From Echria macrotheca (Eukaryota > Ascomycota > Sordariomycetes > Sordariales > Schizotheciaceae), in NCBI GenBank assembly GCA_030411725.1, contig MU839828.1, forward strand, positions 3,348,001 to 3,412,000: 64,000 nucleotides of DNA, read 5' to 3'. Shown here piece by piece: positions 55,026 to 64,000 of the stretch. Below the pieces are notes generated by a model that saw only the letters and a list, made by a program, of their open reading frames with translations, was not told the origin of the DNA and ran no database searches. A program made the position numbers and the translations under genes. The stretch's first letter is position 1. Every line of letters begins with the position of its first letter.

Positions 55026-57704
55026 CTAGTGATGGTTCTCTCCGTCGGAGAGCGCATGCCACAGATCGTGGCCTTGTCTGTATAGCAGATCTGCTGGTGT
55101 CTCGCTATCAATAAACAGCTGCTTCAAGGCAACAGCAAAGCTGTTAAGATCCAACCGTACATGGATGGCTTTCCGCTCCAGCAGTACGGCTGCTGCGGAA
55201 GGACTCCAGACGCTGTCTAGCGGTGGTAGTCGTGTAAATAGATGCTTCAGCATGGCCGGTGAGGTGCTCTTTTTCGTTTCTTCTGAGGCGCGGCTGTGTC
55301 GGGCTCTGGGTTTTGCCGTCGGCCGTGAAAAGTCCCGGCAGTACTTCCGCACGGCATTCATTTTCTGGTCGAGAACGTCGAGATCGAGGATGTCGACCAT
55401 GACCTCCAGCCCGCCGTGGTACAAGACGGCCGCAATCTCCATCTCATCCAGTGGCTTCACAAGGCCGCAGCGAAATGTTCTCTCGATTCTGCCGTATTTT
55501 GATGGTGGTCGCATAGTTTGCCGTAAGAATGTAGACAAGATGAGTGCGGTGTCATGGGTTTGGAAAAGTAGGTCGTCACTGCAGCCAGCCATCATCTCTC
55601 GGTCAAATGAAAATACCATGGGCTCCCGTTGGCATTTTCCTCTCTCCTCTGCTGACCGAGCGCCTGAGTTCTGAATCGTCGCCTCTTGGAGCCCAATTGC
55701 TGTCTGGCATTCAAGGAAGCCACGGCACCTTTCGAAGAACTTGCCCAAGACGAGCAGCGATGGGAGTAGTCGCTGTTTCATCCGGACTTTCTTGGGCTGG
55801 AACTGCTGCTTCTGGAAACGAGATCCGTACAGGTACATGTTTTCTCTCAGCCACTTGACCATGTGGTCTGCCAATCGCCAGGCCACCGCATGATAGTGAC
55901 CGACCTTGTGGATGTGGGCAAGATCAGGAGAAGGGTGGGGATAGAGCGCCAAAGCCAGCGGCGGAAGAGGATTGCGTTTGAGAAAGCGCCTCGATATTGC
56001 CGAGTTATTGACCGAGACTGATGCCCGGAAGCGGCGAGAGACTTGTCGCAAGTTCCAGGCCTCTCGGAATTCGAGAAAATCGATGATTTGATCACGAAGC
56101 TCCGGCGGTAAAGCGAAAAAAAGTTGCTCAAATGAGTAAGGTTTGGCCTGTTGTCCTTCGTCGCGGCCAGTGACTTTGAGCAGAGCGCGTGCAGTGCCAA
56201 CTTTGCTACACAGCCTGTCCCGCAGACCGCGAAAGACATGCTTCTCCGGGATGGCCGCCTCCTCCATGTCCTGGTAGAACTTAGGAGAGGCGAACTCGGT
56301 GCGCATGCCTCCTTCGACTTTCTTTCCTTGATAGGGGCCTGGATGAAGCGAAATCCCTTCAGGAGCATCAAGCACCTTTGCGATATCTTCGACAATCGTA
56401 TTGATCGGCAGAATGTACGCCCATGCGTTGCTGAGGTGCCCAAACAGGACATGCCCAAATATGTCTACCTCGCTCCCTGTGATCTTGAAGACAATGGAAC
56501 CAGAGTCGCCTGCTTCCAGAGCCATACCCTCATCCAGCTTCAACGGGTACGCAGCCACTGCGTCCCTTTGAAATCGTGGCTTGATGTATGCAACTCCTGT
56601 TTTGAAGAGCTTGCCAGTGAGCGGACGTGATGACGTTGCGACGACGACGGGGATACCGGAGACCGGTATTCTGTTAATATCGACTGGTCGCGTAATCCGC
56701 ACCTTCTTGGAACTGTCTGTTGGGTCGTATGATACCATGTTGGGGTCATCATCACGGCTGAGGTGCACCTCGAAGAGAGCACAATCAACCGCCCGGTTTG
56801 CGCTTTCCACAGACGCTAAGACTGCAGATCCGATAAAAGAGACATCACGGGGGATCTCCGGGTCCTTCCCCTTATCCGACAGCTGGGTTACCTCCACATC
56901 GTTGTCTGCAAGTAACGCCGGCCCTTGCAGAGTAAAAGCAACGCTGGAGCTGCCATTGAGCGTACCACATGCGGATGTGTTGCAAAAAGTCTTGCAATCG
57001 ATAAAGCCGCTGGTGTCGTCAGTATCGGAGTCATCCAGGTCTAAATCGGACGGAAACGCAGACTCGAGCGCGGAGGAAGTTGTCTCTTCGACTTTGAAGA
57101 AAACATGGCGTACGGTTGTCTGGTAGGCTTTGCCTCGGTACAGAAAGACTGGGCCAGCAGTCGACATACGCGGAGTTCCGTCGCGACATCGGACGTAGAG
57201 TCGTGCGCCAACGCGGGGAGCTGGGCCTGCTGCCCACACGCTGTAAGGCCTGCTGGGGTCGGCAAGGTGCACCGGCCGTGGGATTTCGGTCAGAACAACG
57301 TCCTGCCGGTCCTGGGCAAGCAATTGGGGAAGGTTCGGGCTGAAGTCGAGACGAATTGGTTGAGGATAGGCCATGAGGATGCTCTTCAAGCCGTCGTCAT
57401 GTAGAAACGTCTGCTGAAGGACTGGGTCATCAGCGCAAAGAACGACGTTTGGTTCTCCGGTCTCTGCCGTCTCGCCGATGATGGCCATGTGGATGCTGAA
57501 CGTCGCATCGGGCGCAGCCAGTGCCTGCACGCGACGCCTTACGCAGGGGCCGAGAAGCTGCCATACTTGAGCGACTGGACCGCTGGGTTCCCAAAATATC
57601 ATGCGTCCCTCTGTATCGGTGTGCAGGGGCCGGCGCTGGTCTCTGAAGGGAATAGAGGCGACACGCGGGACGTTGTAGTGCGTTGTTACCGGGTTTGCGC
57701 CCAT
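55026..57704 (-). CDS. Trypsin-like serine protease domain plus F-box protein
   Basis: Single exon; 892 residues from ATG 57704 (MGANPVTTHYN). The first ~130 residues include PNVVLCADDPVLQQTF, resembling the N-terminal region of the C2H2-like gene 2 kb away. A chymotrypsin-fold set follows: His near 200 in TTVRHVFF, Asp near 307 in RAVDCALFEV, Ser near 401 in GDSGSIVF, with GHVLFGHLSNAWAYILP after it. The order His-Asp-Ser and the GDSGS motif are correct for clan PA proteases, but there is a Ser/Asp-rich insertion between His and Asp. An F-box (ALPPELRDQIIDFLEFREAWNLRQVSRRF split) begins near residue 531. The C-terminal 330 residues are unrecognised. This may link proteolysis to SCF ubiquitin ligase. 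No signal peptide, so intracellular. Confidence 0.8.
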   Translation of the reverse strand: MGANPVTTHYNVPRVASIPFRDQRRPLHTDTEGRMIFWEPSGPVAQVWQLLGPCVRRRVQALAAPDATFSIHMAIIGETAETGEPNVVLCADDPVLQQTFLHDDGLKSILMAYPQPIRLDFSPNLPQLLAQDRQDVVLTEIPRPVHLADPSRPYSVWAAGPAPRVGARLYVRCRDGTPRMSTAGPVFLYRGKAYQTTVRHVFFKVEETTSSALESAFPSDLDLDDSDTDDTSGFIDCKTFCNTSACGTLNGSSSVAFTLQGPALLADNDVEVTQLSDKGKDPEIPRDVSFIGSAVLASVESANRAVDCALFEVHLSRDDDPNMVSYDPTDSSKKVRITRPVDINRIPVSGIPVVVATSSRPLTGKLFKTGVAYIKPRFQRDAVAAYPLKLDEGMALEAGDSGSIVFKITGSEVDIFGHVLFGHLSNAWAYILPINTIVEDIAKVLDAPEGISLHPGPYQGKKVEGGMRTEFASPKFYQDMEEAAIPEKHVFRGLRDRLCSKVGTARALLKVTGRDEGQQAKPYSFEQLFFALPPELRDQIIDFLEFREAWNLRQVSRRFRASVSVNNSAISRRFLKRNPLPPLALALYPHPSPDLAHIHKVGHYHAVAWRLADHMVKWLRENMYLYGSRFQKQQFQPKKVRMKQRLLPSLLVLGKFFERCRGFLECQTAIGLQEATIQNSGARSAEERGKCQREPMVFSFDREMMAGCSDDLLFQTHDTALILSTFLRQTMRPPSKYGRIERTFRCGLVKPLDEMEIAAVLYHGGLEVMVDILDLDVLDQKMNAVRKYCRDFSRPTAKPRARHSRASEETKKSTSPAMLKHLFTRLPPLDSVWSPSAAAVLLERKAIHVRLDLNSFAVALKQLFIDSETPADLLYRQGHDLWHALSDGENHH

Positions 57705-59751
57705 GGTGTCGAGGTTCCAGGGCGTCGACGACAAGGACGGGGGGCACGATTGACGTGCCCAGGAGGCGCGTCCTCCGTCTCCGAATCCCGGTGTACGCGA
57801 CGCCTGTGAAAGAGTGGCAGAAATGCTGGAGGGTTAAAGAAAGATGGGTACCTAGACAGGAAAGCTTCGAACAAACTTGATAGATGGCCTCGATTCCAGG
57901 ATAGCCGGGCTTATTATTCTAATTGTTAGAGAGCGGGGGAAACATATGACCCCGGCTGAGGATGTGCTGTGCGTGGGACGCCCTGTGCTTCCAGGTTATG
58001 GTTAGTGTGTATGTGTTCGGGACGCGTGTTGGAAGGCCCGAATGGCCGGGACGCTTTCGACCCAATCAAGGCTGGGCAGAAAGAAGGCGGACGGGCCGGA
58101 CCAGACACCGAGAGCCGGCGGGCAGAGTTGATCTGGCAGTCGGCCCAATGTCGGCCGTCCAGATGCAGCAGGGGCGGCCGAACTCCGGAGGTACAAACTC
58201 ACCAGGGGTTTACTAGGAGTGGAGGCTTGTAACCTACAAAGATCATCGATACTCAGCGTGGCGAACATGAGGTGTCTGGGCTTCGGCTGGGATGAGATTC
58301 TGAGCTCTCCTACATGCTTGCACCTCATATGAGAATTGAGGACTTGGAGAGGTGGCCTTCTGTCATTCGGCGTCGAATTACGCCCACCCCGCGTTCTCGG
58401 TCGCAGGCGGGTTCGCCCGCTCGGCGTGGATGTTACAGGCTTCCTCTTTATGTTGGGCACTGCGAGGAACACTGGCGCAGCAGTTACCATGGCACCCGAC
58501 TGTTCTTCTAATATTTCGGTTTTAAAAGTACGTGCCGATTCAAAGCCGGACATGGTTGTTTGAGTCTCCATTATTCGTTGCATATCGGGTACCTTTTAGG
58601 CAGGCACGGGTCCCACTAAAGAAGCCTCTTCCCATTGCCCAGCCCACACCCGGAGAAAGTCAAGTGCATCTCGCGGCCGACCTGCCGGAAGACTGTTGGC
58701 CATGGCCTCGACCTGTGTCGGGTTTGCCTTCAGATATTGCTGCAGCATAACTGATTCTTCGTGGGGCTCCTTTTTGCTAGCAAGAAGATCAGATCCATAC
58801 CCCTCAAGTAAGTGGGGCACAAGGCACTTACACCTTTAATGGGGCCCTTGTGCGTGGGGGTTTCGACTCCGCCATTTTCTTTTAAGAAAACTTTTTCGGT
58901 GTTTTATTGCTGGATATGTAAGCGAAGGCTCGCAGAGGGAAGTCGACCCGGAGAAGGTTACGGAATGCAGAATGCCATTGCCGCTGGAATTAATGGATCT
59001 TTCGGCTTCCATTTATCGTCTGAGAGCATCACCAAAACATTTCCTCCAATTGCTCCGTTCCCGGCGATAGCGTTCATGAGCACAAAAACCATCCTACGGA
59101 GTAGATGCGAGGACGCCATGGAGGCAGCGACGCGGAGTGGTTGCCAGCACAGTTTCGCAGAGAACGCCGGCGCAGGTGTGGATCGCGCAGAACGCAATCT
59201 TCCGTTGGTACGTAGGAGAAGGTGCAAAGGGACAGGTGCGCATTGGGAAGGGGTGGGGTGCAGGACTTGCGTATTTTTCGGACGGCGCAAGACCATGAGG
59301 GCGCAAATGCGCTCTCATCTCATGTGCGCTCTTCGTCCCGCATCTAGGGCTGCCACATCGCAGCAAGCCGCCCGGACCAAAGTCGTCGACGCGAAATTCA
59401 CAACGCCTCAAACGCACTCGATGTCTCATCTCAACCTCGGGTTGGTTGCTCGCCAAAGGCGGTTAAGCCTCCCTGGAAATCCCCGGACCAGCGTCTGCAG
59501 ACTTCTGTCACCCATGCTATGCAAGCCCTGACAAAGGTGCGCCAAGGCAAAATTGCAGGGCAGTTTAAGTCGTTGACCCCCGGGCCGCCGGTCCCCACAC
59601 ATTTGCGGGAGGAGTCTGCGACATTGAGACATCAGAATTATTCGATACACACTGCCCTCGAGAAAGTTTGCCCGAGTGGGAGACGAAGCAGCTGCTTTTG
59701 TCACTGTCAAACGCGTTCCCCGGCTGGGCCGAGCACAACATTACCTTCCAC
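57705..59751. other. Divergent intergenic region, no gene seen
   Basis: About 2 kb between the protease/F-box gene (minus) and the C2H2-like gene (plus). Small frames only, none coding-like; a minus-strand frame at 58596-58820 is the most peptide-like but unsupported. In-frame sequence upstream of 59752 is open back to 59569 without an ATG, so a hidden first exon of the C2H2-like gene could lie here. Confidence 0.35.
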
Positions 59752-61776
59752 ATGTCGAACCAGAAGGAGCTCCATGGAAATCGAAGGCGCGTTCGGTGGG
59801 ACTGCCCAGAGGAGTCGTGCGGTGGGCTCATCACGAAGTTACCCGGCCCGGGAGGCAGAAGTGTCTGGATGGCAGTTGGCCGGGCAGCCGAAGTATGGCA
59901 AAATGAACTGAGCTTCCCGATACTGGAGTTGGTAAAGGAAACAACATTTGGAGCTGGTCTCAGTCTATTCATGTACATGGTAGGCAAGGACCAGTCCACG
60001 GCATCCCCCAGAATCATCTTCTGCTCCCAAGACATTCAAGCGCGCAAGGCCATCCGGAAGACTGTCGAGAATAGCGGCATATTGCACAAGTATCCGGCCA
60101 TCGGTCTCGGGGATGCCTCGTCGCCGCTTGCACGACATGACAGTGGCCTTGGTCGGCGAGGTTCTGATTCAGCAGCTCCAGAATCGAGCCACCACACCGA
60201 TCAGATCAGCAGTAATGAAGCGTCACAACCCTTAGAGAGCCAGGGTCCATTTCTCTTTAACGAGTCGAGGGGCCCTCTAGCAGCCGCAACTATCGGCACA
60301 GAATTACACATACAACAAGGACTGAATGTGCTAATACCCCGACTAGAGGAGATGAGGATCAGCCAACAACATCCTGTTTCATTCAGTTGTGACGACTCCG
60401 GCTACCGTACTTTGACGGGCTCACCGAGGCCCAACTCGTCTGGGACCCCAACACCTACAAGCTCAATGCCCGATCTCGATCTTCTAGGTTTTGGGCACCA
60501 ACCGCCCTTTACCCCCCAGACTTTCAAAGACGACAATTGCAATGCTTCTTTCGTTGTCGACCCAGAAAGTGGAGAGTCAGACAGTGGAGATGACTTCGAG
60601 TTCCGCTCCGATATCGACGACGACGACGACGAAGAAGACGATGGGCCGAGCTTACAGAACCCCAGCATAGACCCGAGCCCTTTGACACCTCGAGACCTCA
60701 GCTCAATCTTTGACAAGGTCGTGACAGCATTTGAGGGACAAAGTCGGGGTGGAGCCGGGAATAACAGCCAGCCGTCTCAGGCAGCTCAGCCTTTGGGATC
60801 TATACCAGCCGAGAGCTCTGCCAGGGCCCCGCTAGGTACTGGAAGCAGCAACACACCAATGTCACTTGAAAAAAGACCTCTCACAGGAGGAAGCAACCCG
60901 GAAGACACATCAACAGCAAGGTCAAAACGGCGAAAACAACAGAAAGCCATGGACAGGGGATTTGCGTGCGTGTACTGGAAGAAGGATACCAGAGCCTACG
61001 TCCACTGCTCACGCTTCAAGTTTGACAAGGTCAGCCGGATGAAGCAACATCTTTGCAGAAACCACGCCAAGAAGATTCGCTGTCCACGCTGCCAACGGGA
61101 GTTCTTAGACTCTGCCGCCCGGGACGGTCACATTCGGGATGAGGATTGCGTTCGCAGGCCAGTGGTGTTCGACGAGGGAATCGACGAGAATCAAGCTGAA
61201 CAGTTGAAGCCAAAGGGACGAGCCGTGAGCCAAGAAGAACGCTGGTTTGCTGCCTGGGATATCGTCTTCCCCGGACTCCAGCGGCCGGTCTCCCCCTTCA
61301 ACGATGATGACGGTCCCAGCCTCGCCCAGTTTCAGGAGTTTGTCAGACGTGACGGCCCTGGCATTATCATGACCCACATGCGCCAGACACCTGGATGGGG
61401 TCATGATGATGGGGAAAGGCTCAGTCGCGGTCCTTGGAACGCGATCTTTGACGATATCGAGCGCCTATGGCTGTCTCGGCGTACCCATGGAGACGCACAA
61501 GTATCGACGGTCACGGCCTCCACGGAAACGATGCCAGAGGAAGAGCCCTTGACAGATCTTGCCCTCGATCCATCACCAAGTCCCCCGGGAAATGGCCCGG
61601 GGGATGCATTCGCAGCCCAGATTGCCTACGGAACCAATAGTTTCCGCCATCTTGATCAGGGAGTAGGACAGATGATGGATCAAGAGATAGCCACACTCGA
61701 CGGAGAGCAGTATGATCTTTTCAGTGATAGAGATTTGAACGCCGACTTTCAGTGGACCTATATTCCGGGCCGTTGA
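59752..61776 (+). CDS. C2H2-like zinc-finger fungal protein
   Basis: 674 residues from ATG 59752 (MSNQKELHGN); the frame is open upstream to 59569, so the true N-terminus may be longer or spliced. The N-terminal third has WDCPEESCGG, then WQNELSFPILELVKET and PRIIFCSQDIQARKAIRKT, a region that resembles the start of the neighbouring protease/F-box protein. The middle is Ser/Pro-rich with an acidic run (DIDDDDDEEDDG). The C-terminal part has Cys/His pairs in FACVYWKK..YVHCSRF, MKQHLCRNHAKKIRCPRC and a final Cys, the form of a common fungal C2H2-like family. A conserved block RWFAAWDIVFPGLQRPVSPF follows. Probably nuclear DNA-binding or a scaffold; the target is unknown. Confidence 0.85.
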   Translation: MSNQKELHGNRRRVRWDCPEESCGGLITKLPGPGGRSVWMAVGRAAEVWQNELSFPILELVKETTFGAGLSLFMYMVGKDQSTASPRIIFCSQDIQARKAIRKTVENSGILHKYPAIGLGDASSPLARHDSGLGRRGSDSAAPESSHHTDQISSNEASQPLESQGPFLFNESRGPLAAATIGTELHIQQGLNVLIPRLEEMRISQQHPVSFSCDDSGYRTLTGSPRPNSSGTPTPTSSMPDLDLLGFGHQPPFTPQTFKDDNCNASFVVDPESGESDSGDDFEFRSDIDDDDDEEDDGPSLQNPSIDPSPLTPRDLSSIFDKVVTAFEGQSRGGAGNNSQPSQAAQPLGSIPAESSARAPLGTGSSNTPMSLEKRPLTGGSNPEDTSTARSKRRKQQKAMDRGFACVYWKKDTRAYVHCSRFKFDKVSRMKQHLCRNHAKKIRCPRCQREFLDSAARDGHIRDEDCVRRPVVFDEGIDENQAEQLKPKGRAVSQEERWFAAWDIVFPGLQRPVSPFNDDDGPSLAQFQEFVRRDGPGIIMTHMRQTPGWGHDDGERLSRGPWNAIFDDIERLWLSRRTHGDAQVSTVTASTETMPEEEPLTDLALDPSPSPPGNGPGDAFAAQIAYGTNSFRHLDQGVGQMMDQEIATLDGEQYDLFSDRDLNADFQWTYIPGR

Positions 61777-62256
61777 GCTTCTCTGGTCCTGGATAAGCTT
61801 TATGTATTTTAGACGTACGTTGAAGGGGAGGGTATCGCCATTCGGTAGATTTCTTTATGTTATTCCTAGGGAGCTAGCTTTATTTATTACGGTAAGGTAC
61901 GCTCCTCTTTCGATGGTTAATTTTGATCGCAGTTACCGTCAGTATCCCATCCATATGATAGTCTTTACTGTGACGACCCTTGCGATCCGAACCTTAAAGC
62001 CGGAGTTTCTGACTATGGGTGAGTCAAGAGAGGTGCAAACACACTGAAAGGCGTGCAAACGGGGTGAACAATTAAGGTAGATACAGACACGAGTTCCTTT
62101 GCCGCGCCTTGCCCTCCGACGCGGAATCAGCCAATTTTTTTTTTTTTTGATAGCGATTTGTTTTGACACGACTAGCGAAAATGTCAGTGAGCATCGGCGG
62201 TGACATTATCTAGTAAGGACTGCTTCTGTGGCGCAATGAAGATCAACGACCCTGAG
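61777..62256. other. Convergent 3' flanks of C2H2-like and MFS genes
   Basis: 480 bp with no gene. A T-run near 62139-62150 and AT-rich stretches may belong to termination/polyadenylation of both genes. Confidence 0.35.
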
Positions 62257-63721
62257 TCAAAGTCGACTCGTGCATCTCCATCTCCACATCACACCCCAGC
62301 CTCCAAACACAGAAGACAGCCCAGTAAAGACAATAAGCGGCCCATACTCGCTTCGGTACCCAAATCCTCCTATCCCACCACTCTCGCTGCCAGCTCTCAG
62401 CAGCGGCACGGCTGCCAAACCACCACTGACATAGCCCACCCCTCTGGCTCCATTAAGCAGTCCATACAGCACCCCCGAGTCGACCGGCTCGTTCCTCGCC
62501 GCCGCCTCTCTCTCAAGTTCGTTGAGCAGTCCACCCCAAGTAGCGCTGTATCCCCCAGCAAAAAATCCAAATGTGACAGAGAATAACACCAGCAGTGCCA
62601 TACTCCCTTGGGACGTTAGCCCCCAGAACAAGAAGGCTGCCAGTGCGGAGCTGACGGCCGAAATCGCCGTGACCGTTGTCGCGGACAGCACAAACCGCTT
62701 GTTATCGCTTAAGTACCCAAAAAACGAGCTCGACGCAATGCCGGGGATGTTGAACAGTGTCAACAGTAACGTAGCCGACGTCTGTGACAGCAGCGTGACC
62801 TCATGCGCATACGTGTTCAGATACGTCTGCGGAATACCGTACCCGCAGCTCTGCAGCACAATGGCGACGGCATAGACATAGAATGTTCGATGTCTCAGGA
62901 ACTGCCAGGGTATCTTTCTTCCGCGGGGATGGGTAGCTGCTGATATAGCCGAGGGATGCGTCGGAACCATAAATATTCCCAGAATGGCCGTGCCTGCCGT
63001 GACAGCCATCCAGATCCTGAGAGTAGTCCTGAAATCGAACCTGTCGAGCAAGCCCCTGACGATGAACGGACACACCGAGCCGACGATGTTCTTGCAGCTG
63101 AATACGACGCCGTAGGCCACAGCGCGGTTATTGCTCGATCGCCTACTGCCACCGCTGCTGGTATGAAACCACTCCCCCAAGGACAGTGTGGTAGGGCTGT
63201 ACACCAGCGCACAGCCAAGCGCAGCCAACACGCCCTGGGTCGCGATGAGGTGCCAGACGTGCGTGCTGAATGACGAGAGCAGAAAACTGAGACAAGAGAC
63301 GACAGCACCGCACACAGCGGCCACCTGGCGGTAGCGGGCCCAACGTTTGGTAAATAGGGCGAACAGGAAAGGCATGGACAAGTACATCACGCCGTTGGTG
63401 GTGGTGCCGATAACACCGGTGGCGGACTGGCTACCTTCAAGAGTCCAGTTGCTGGAATAGTATTCCTGGAAGACGCCGTACGACATGGCGAAGCCTGGGA
63501 CATGTTCGTGTTAGAGGCTTCATAACAGGAGGCGGGCAATGGGTTGTTACCATACCCCAAATGGGAAGCTGAAGAAGGCCCGAGCCGACGAGCACCATGG
63601 CTCTTTTCCGGCTTGATTCCCATTCTCTGGAGGCTGGTTCTTCCAAATGAACTGCCTCAACCGCTGTGTTCTCGCTGGCGGGCATTGAGTTTTGCAGGGA
63701 GATGGTCTCGGAGCGTGCCAT
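62257..63721 (-). CDS. Monocarboxylate-transporter-like MFS permease
   Basis: Two exons (63556-63721, 62257-63494), 467 residues. Exon 1 gives the hydrophilic N-terminus (MARSETISLQNS..) and the start of TM1 (GSGLLQLPIWG); exon 2 continues FAMSYGVFQEYYSSNW, the standard opening of fungal MCT-type (SLC16-like) carriers. Then GTTTNGVMYLSMP, LIATQGVLAALGCALVYSPTTLSLGEWF, a central basic loop (HPRGRKIPW), QSCGYGIPQTYLNTYAH and TLFNIPGIASSSFFGYLSD. About 12 TM helices. Likely transports carboxylates or other small organic solutes across the plasma membrane, but fungal MCT homologues have varied substrates. The intron is 61 nt, and the junction GF falls inside TM1. Confidence 0.92.
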
Positions 63722-64000
63722 TATGTAGGTCTGACGAGTAAACGGTGGTTAACCGCGAACAGCACCAGAAACTCCAGAGATTGATGGGAATGACGTGTTT
63801 AACGCTATGGTTTGATCCATTGACTAGCGTGCGCCCTACAGAAGCGGTCCTGCAATCTACGCCCAAAACGGCAGGTCGTCGTGTGCTCGTGCTTGCCCAG
63901 ATTCGTCGCAGGAACCAGCAAATGTGACAGAGATCTATCATCTATAGTTGGACAGCCCTTTGTGATCCTTCCCCAGATTTCCATTCACTGTCAAGAATAC
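63722..64000. other. Promoter side of the MFS gene, window end
   Basis: 279 bp upstream of the ATG at 63721; no coding signal and no clear TATA box. Confidence 0.3.

Noticed and set aside
58596..58820. 74-codon minus-strand frame in the 57.7-59.7 kb spacer
   Set aside because: Peptide looks plausible but is isolated, without promoter, homologue or splice partners that I can recognise.

Overview
The window is nuclear DNA from a filamentous ascomycete (Pezizomycotina; a Sordariomycete is the best guess). Genes are split by short introns (about 48-106 nt, GT..AG, often with a CTAAC/CTGAC-like branch site). Coding DNA is GC-rich, gene families are typically fungal (Zn2Cys6 regulator, STAND-type N-terminal domains, DUF1996, GH5 and GH11 enzymes, P450), and both tRNA genes carry introns. 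There is no bacterial-style operon, CRISPR array or rRNA. I rebuilt exon structures by hand; exon lengths and phases close exactly for all spliced genes listed.

Layout. 0-6 kb: the tail of an unknown gene, a Zn2Cys6 regulator, and a convergent DHA2-type drug-efflux MFS gene lying between two 101-bp inverted repeats. 6-7.5 kb: non-coding DNA with short repeats. 7.5-17.1 kb: an island resembling fungal self/non-self or cell-death loci. It holds a guanylate-binding-protein-like GTPase joined to an aerolysin-like pore-forming module, a degenerate inositol polyphosphate kinase homologue, and, divergent from the latter, a protein with a fungal STAND N-terminal domain plus ankyrin repeats but no NTPase. 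17.2-25.3 kb: a dead GH11 xylanase, tRNA-Ala(CGC), a GH5 endoglucanase with ten exons (one of 10 nt), and an intracellular protealysin-like M4 metallopeptidase. 25.3-30.3 kb: about 5 kb with no supportable gene.

30.3-42.7 kb: a cytochrome P450, an ankyrin protein, tRNA-Asp(GTC), a metallo-beta-lactamase-fold hydrolase, a Nudix hydrolase, a secreted DUF1996 protein and a tyrosinase. 43.5-49.2 kb: one 11-exon gene for a 1675-residue protein with a SesB-like alpha/beta-hydrolase domain lacking the nucleophile serine, ankyrin repeats and a CorA-like membrane domain. 50.2-51.9 kb: an amino-acid/choline-type permease with a probable GC-AG intron. 53.4 kb: a tiny Cys/His-rich ORF. 55-61.8 kb: a trypsin-like protease/F-box fusion and a C2H2-like protein that appear to share an N-terminal region. 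62.3-63.7 kb: a monocarboxylate-transporter-like MFS gene.

The most novel item is the GTPase/pore-former fusion at 7504-11653, read together with its neighbours. The other non-standard architectures (dead hydrolase-ankyrin-CorA; protease-F-box) suggest that this chromosome region is enriched in fast-evolving recognition or effector proteins. These readings rest on motif recognition by eye; no database search was possible.
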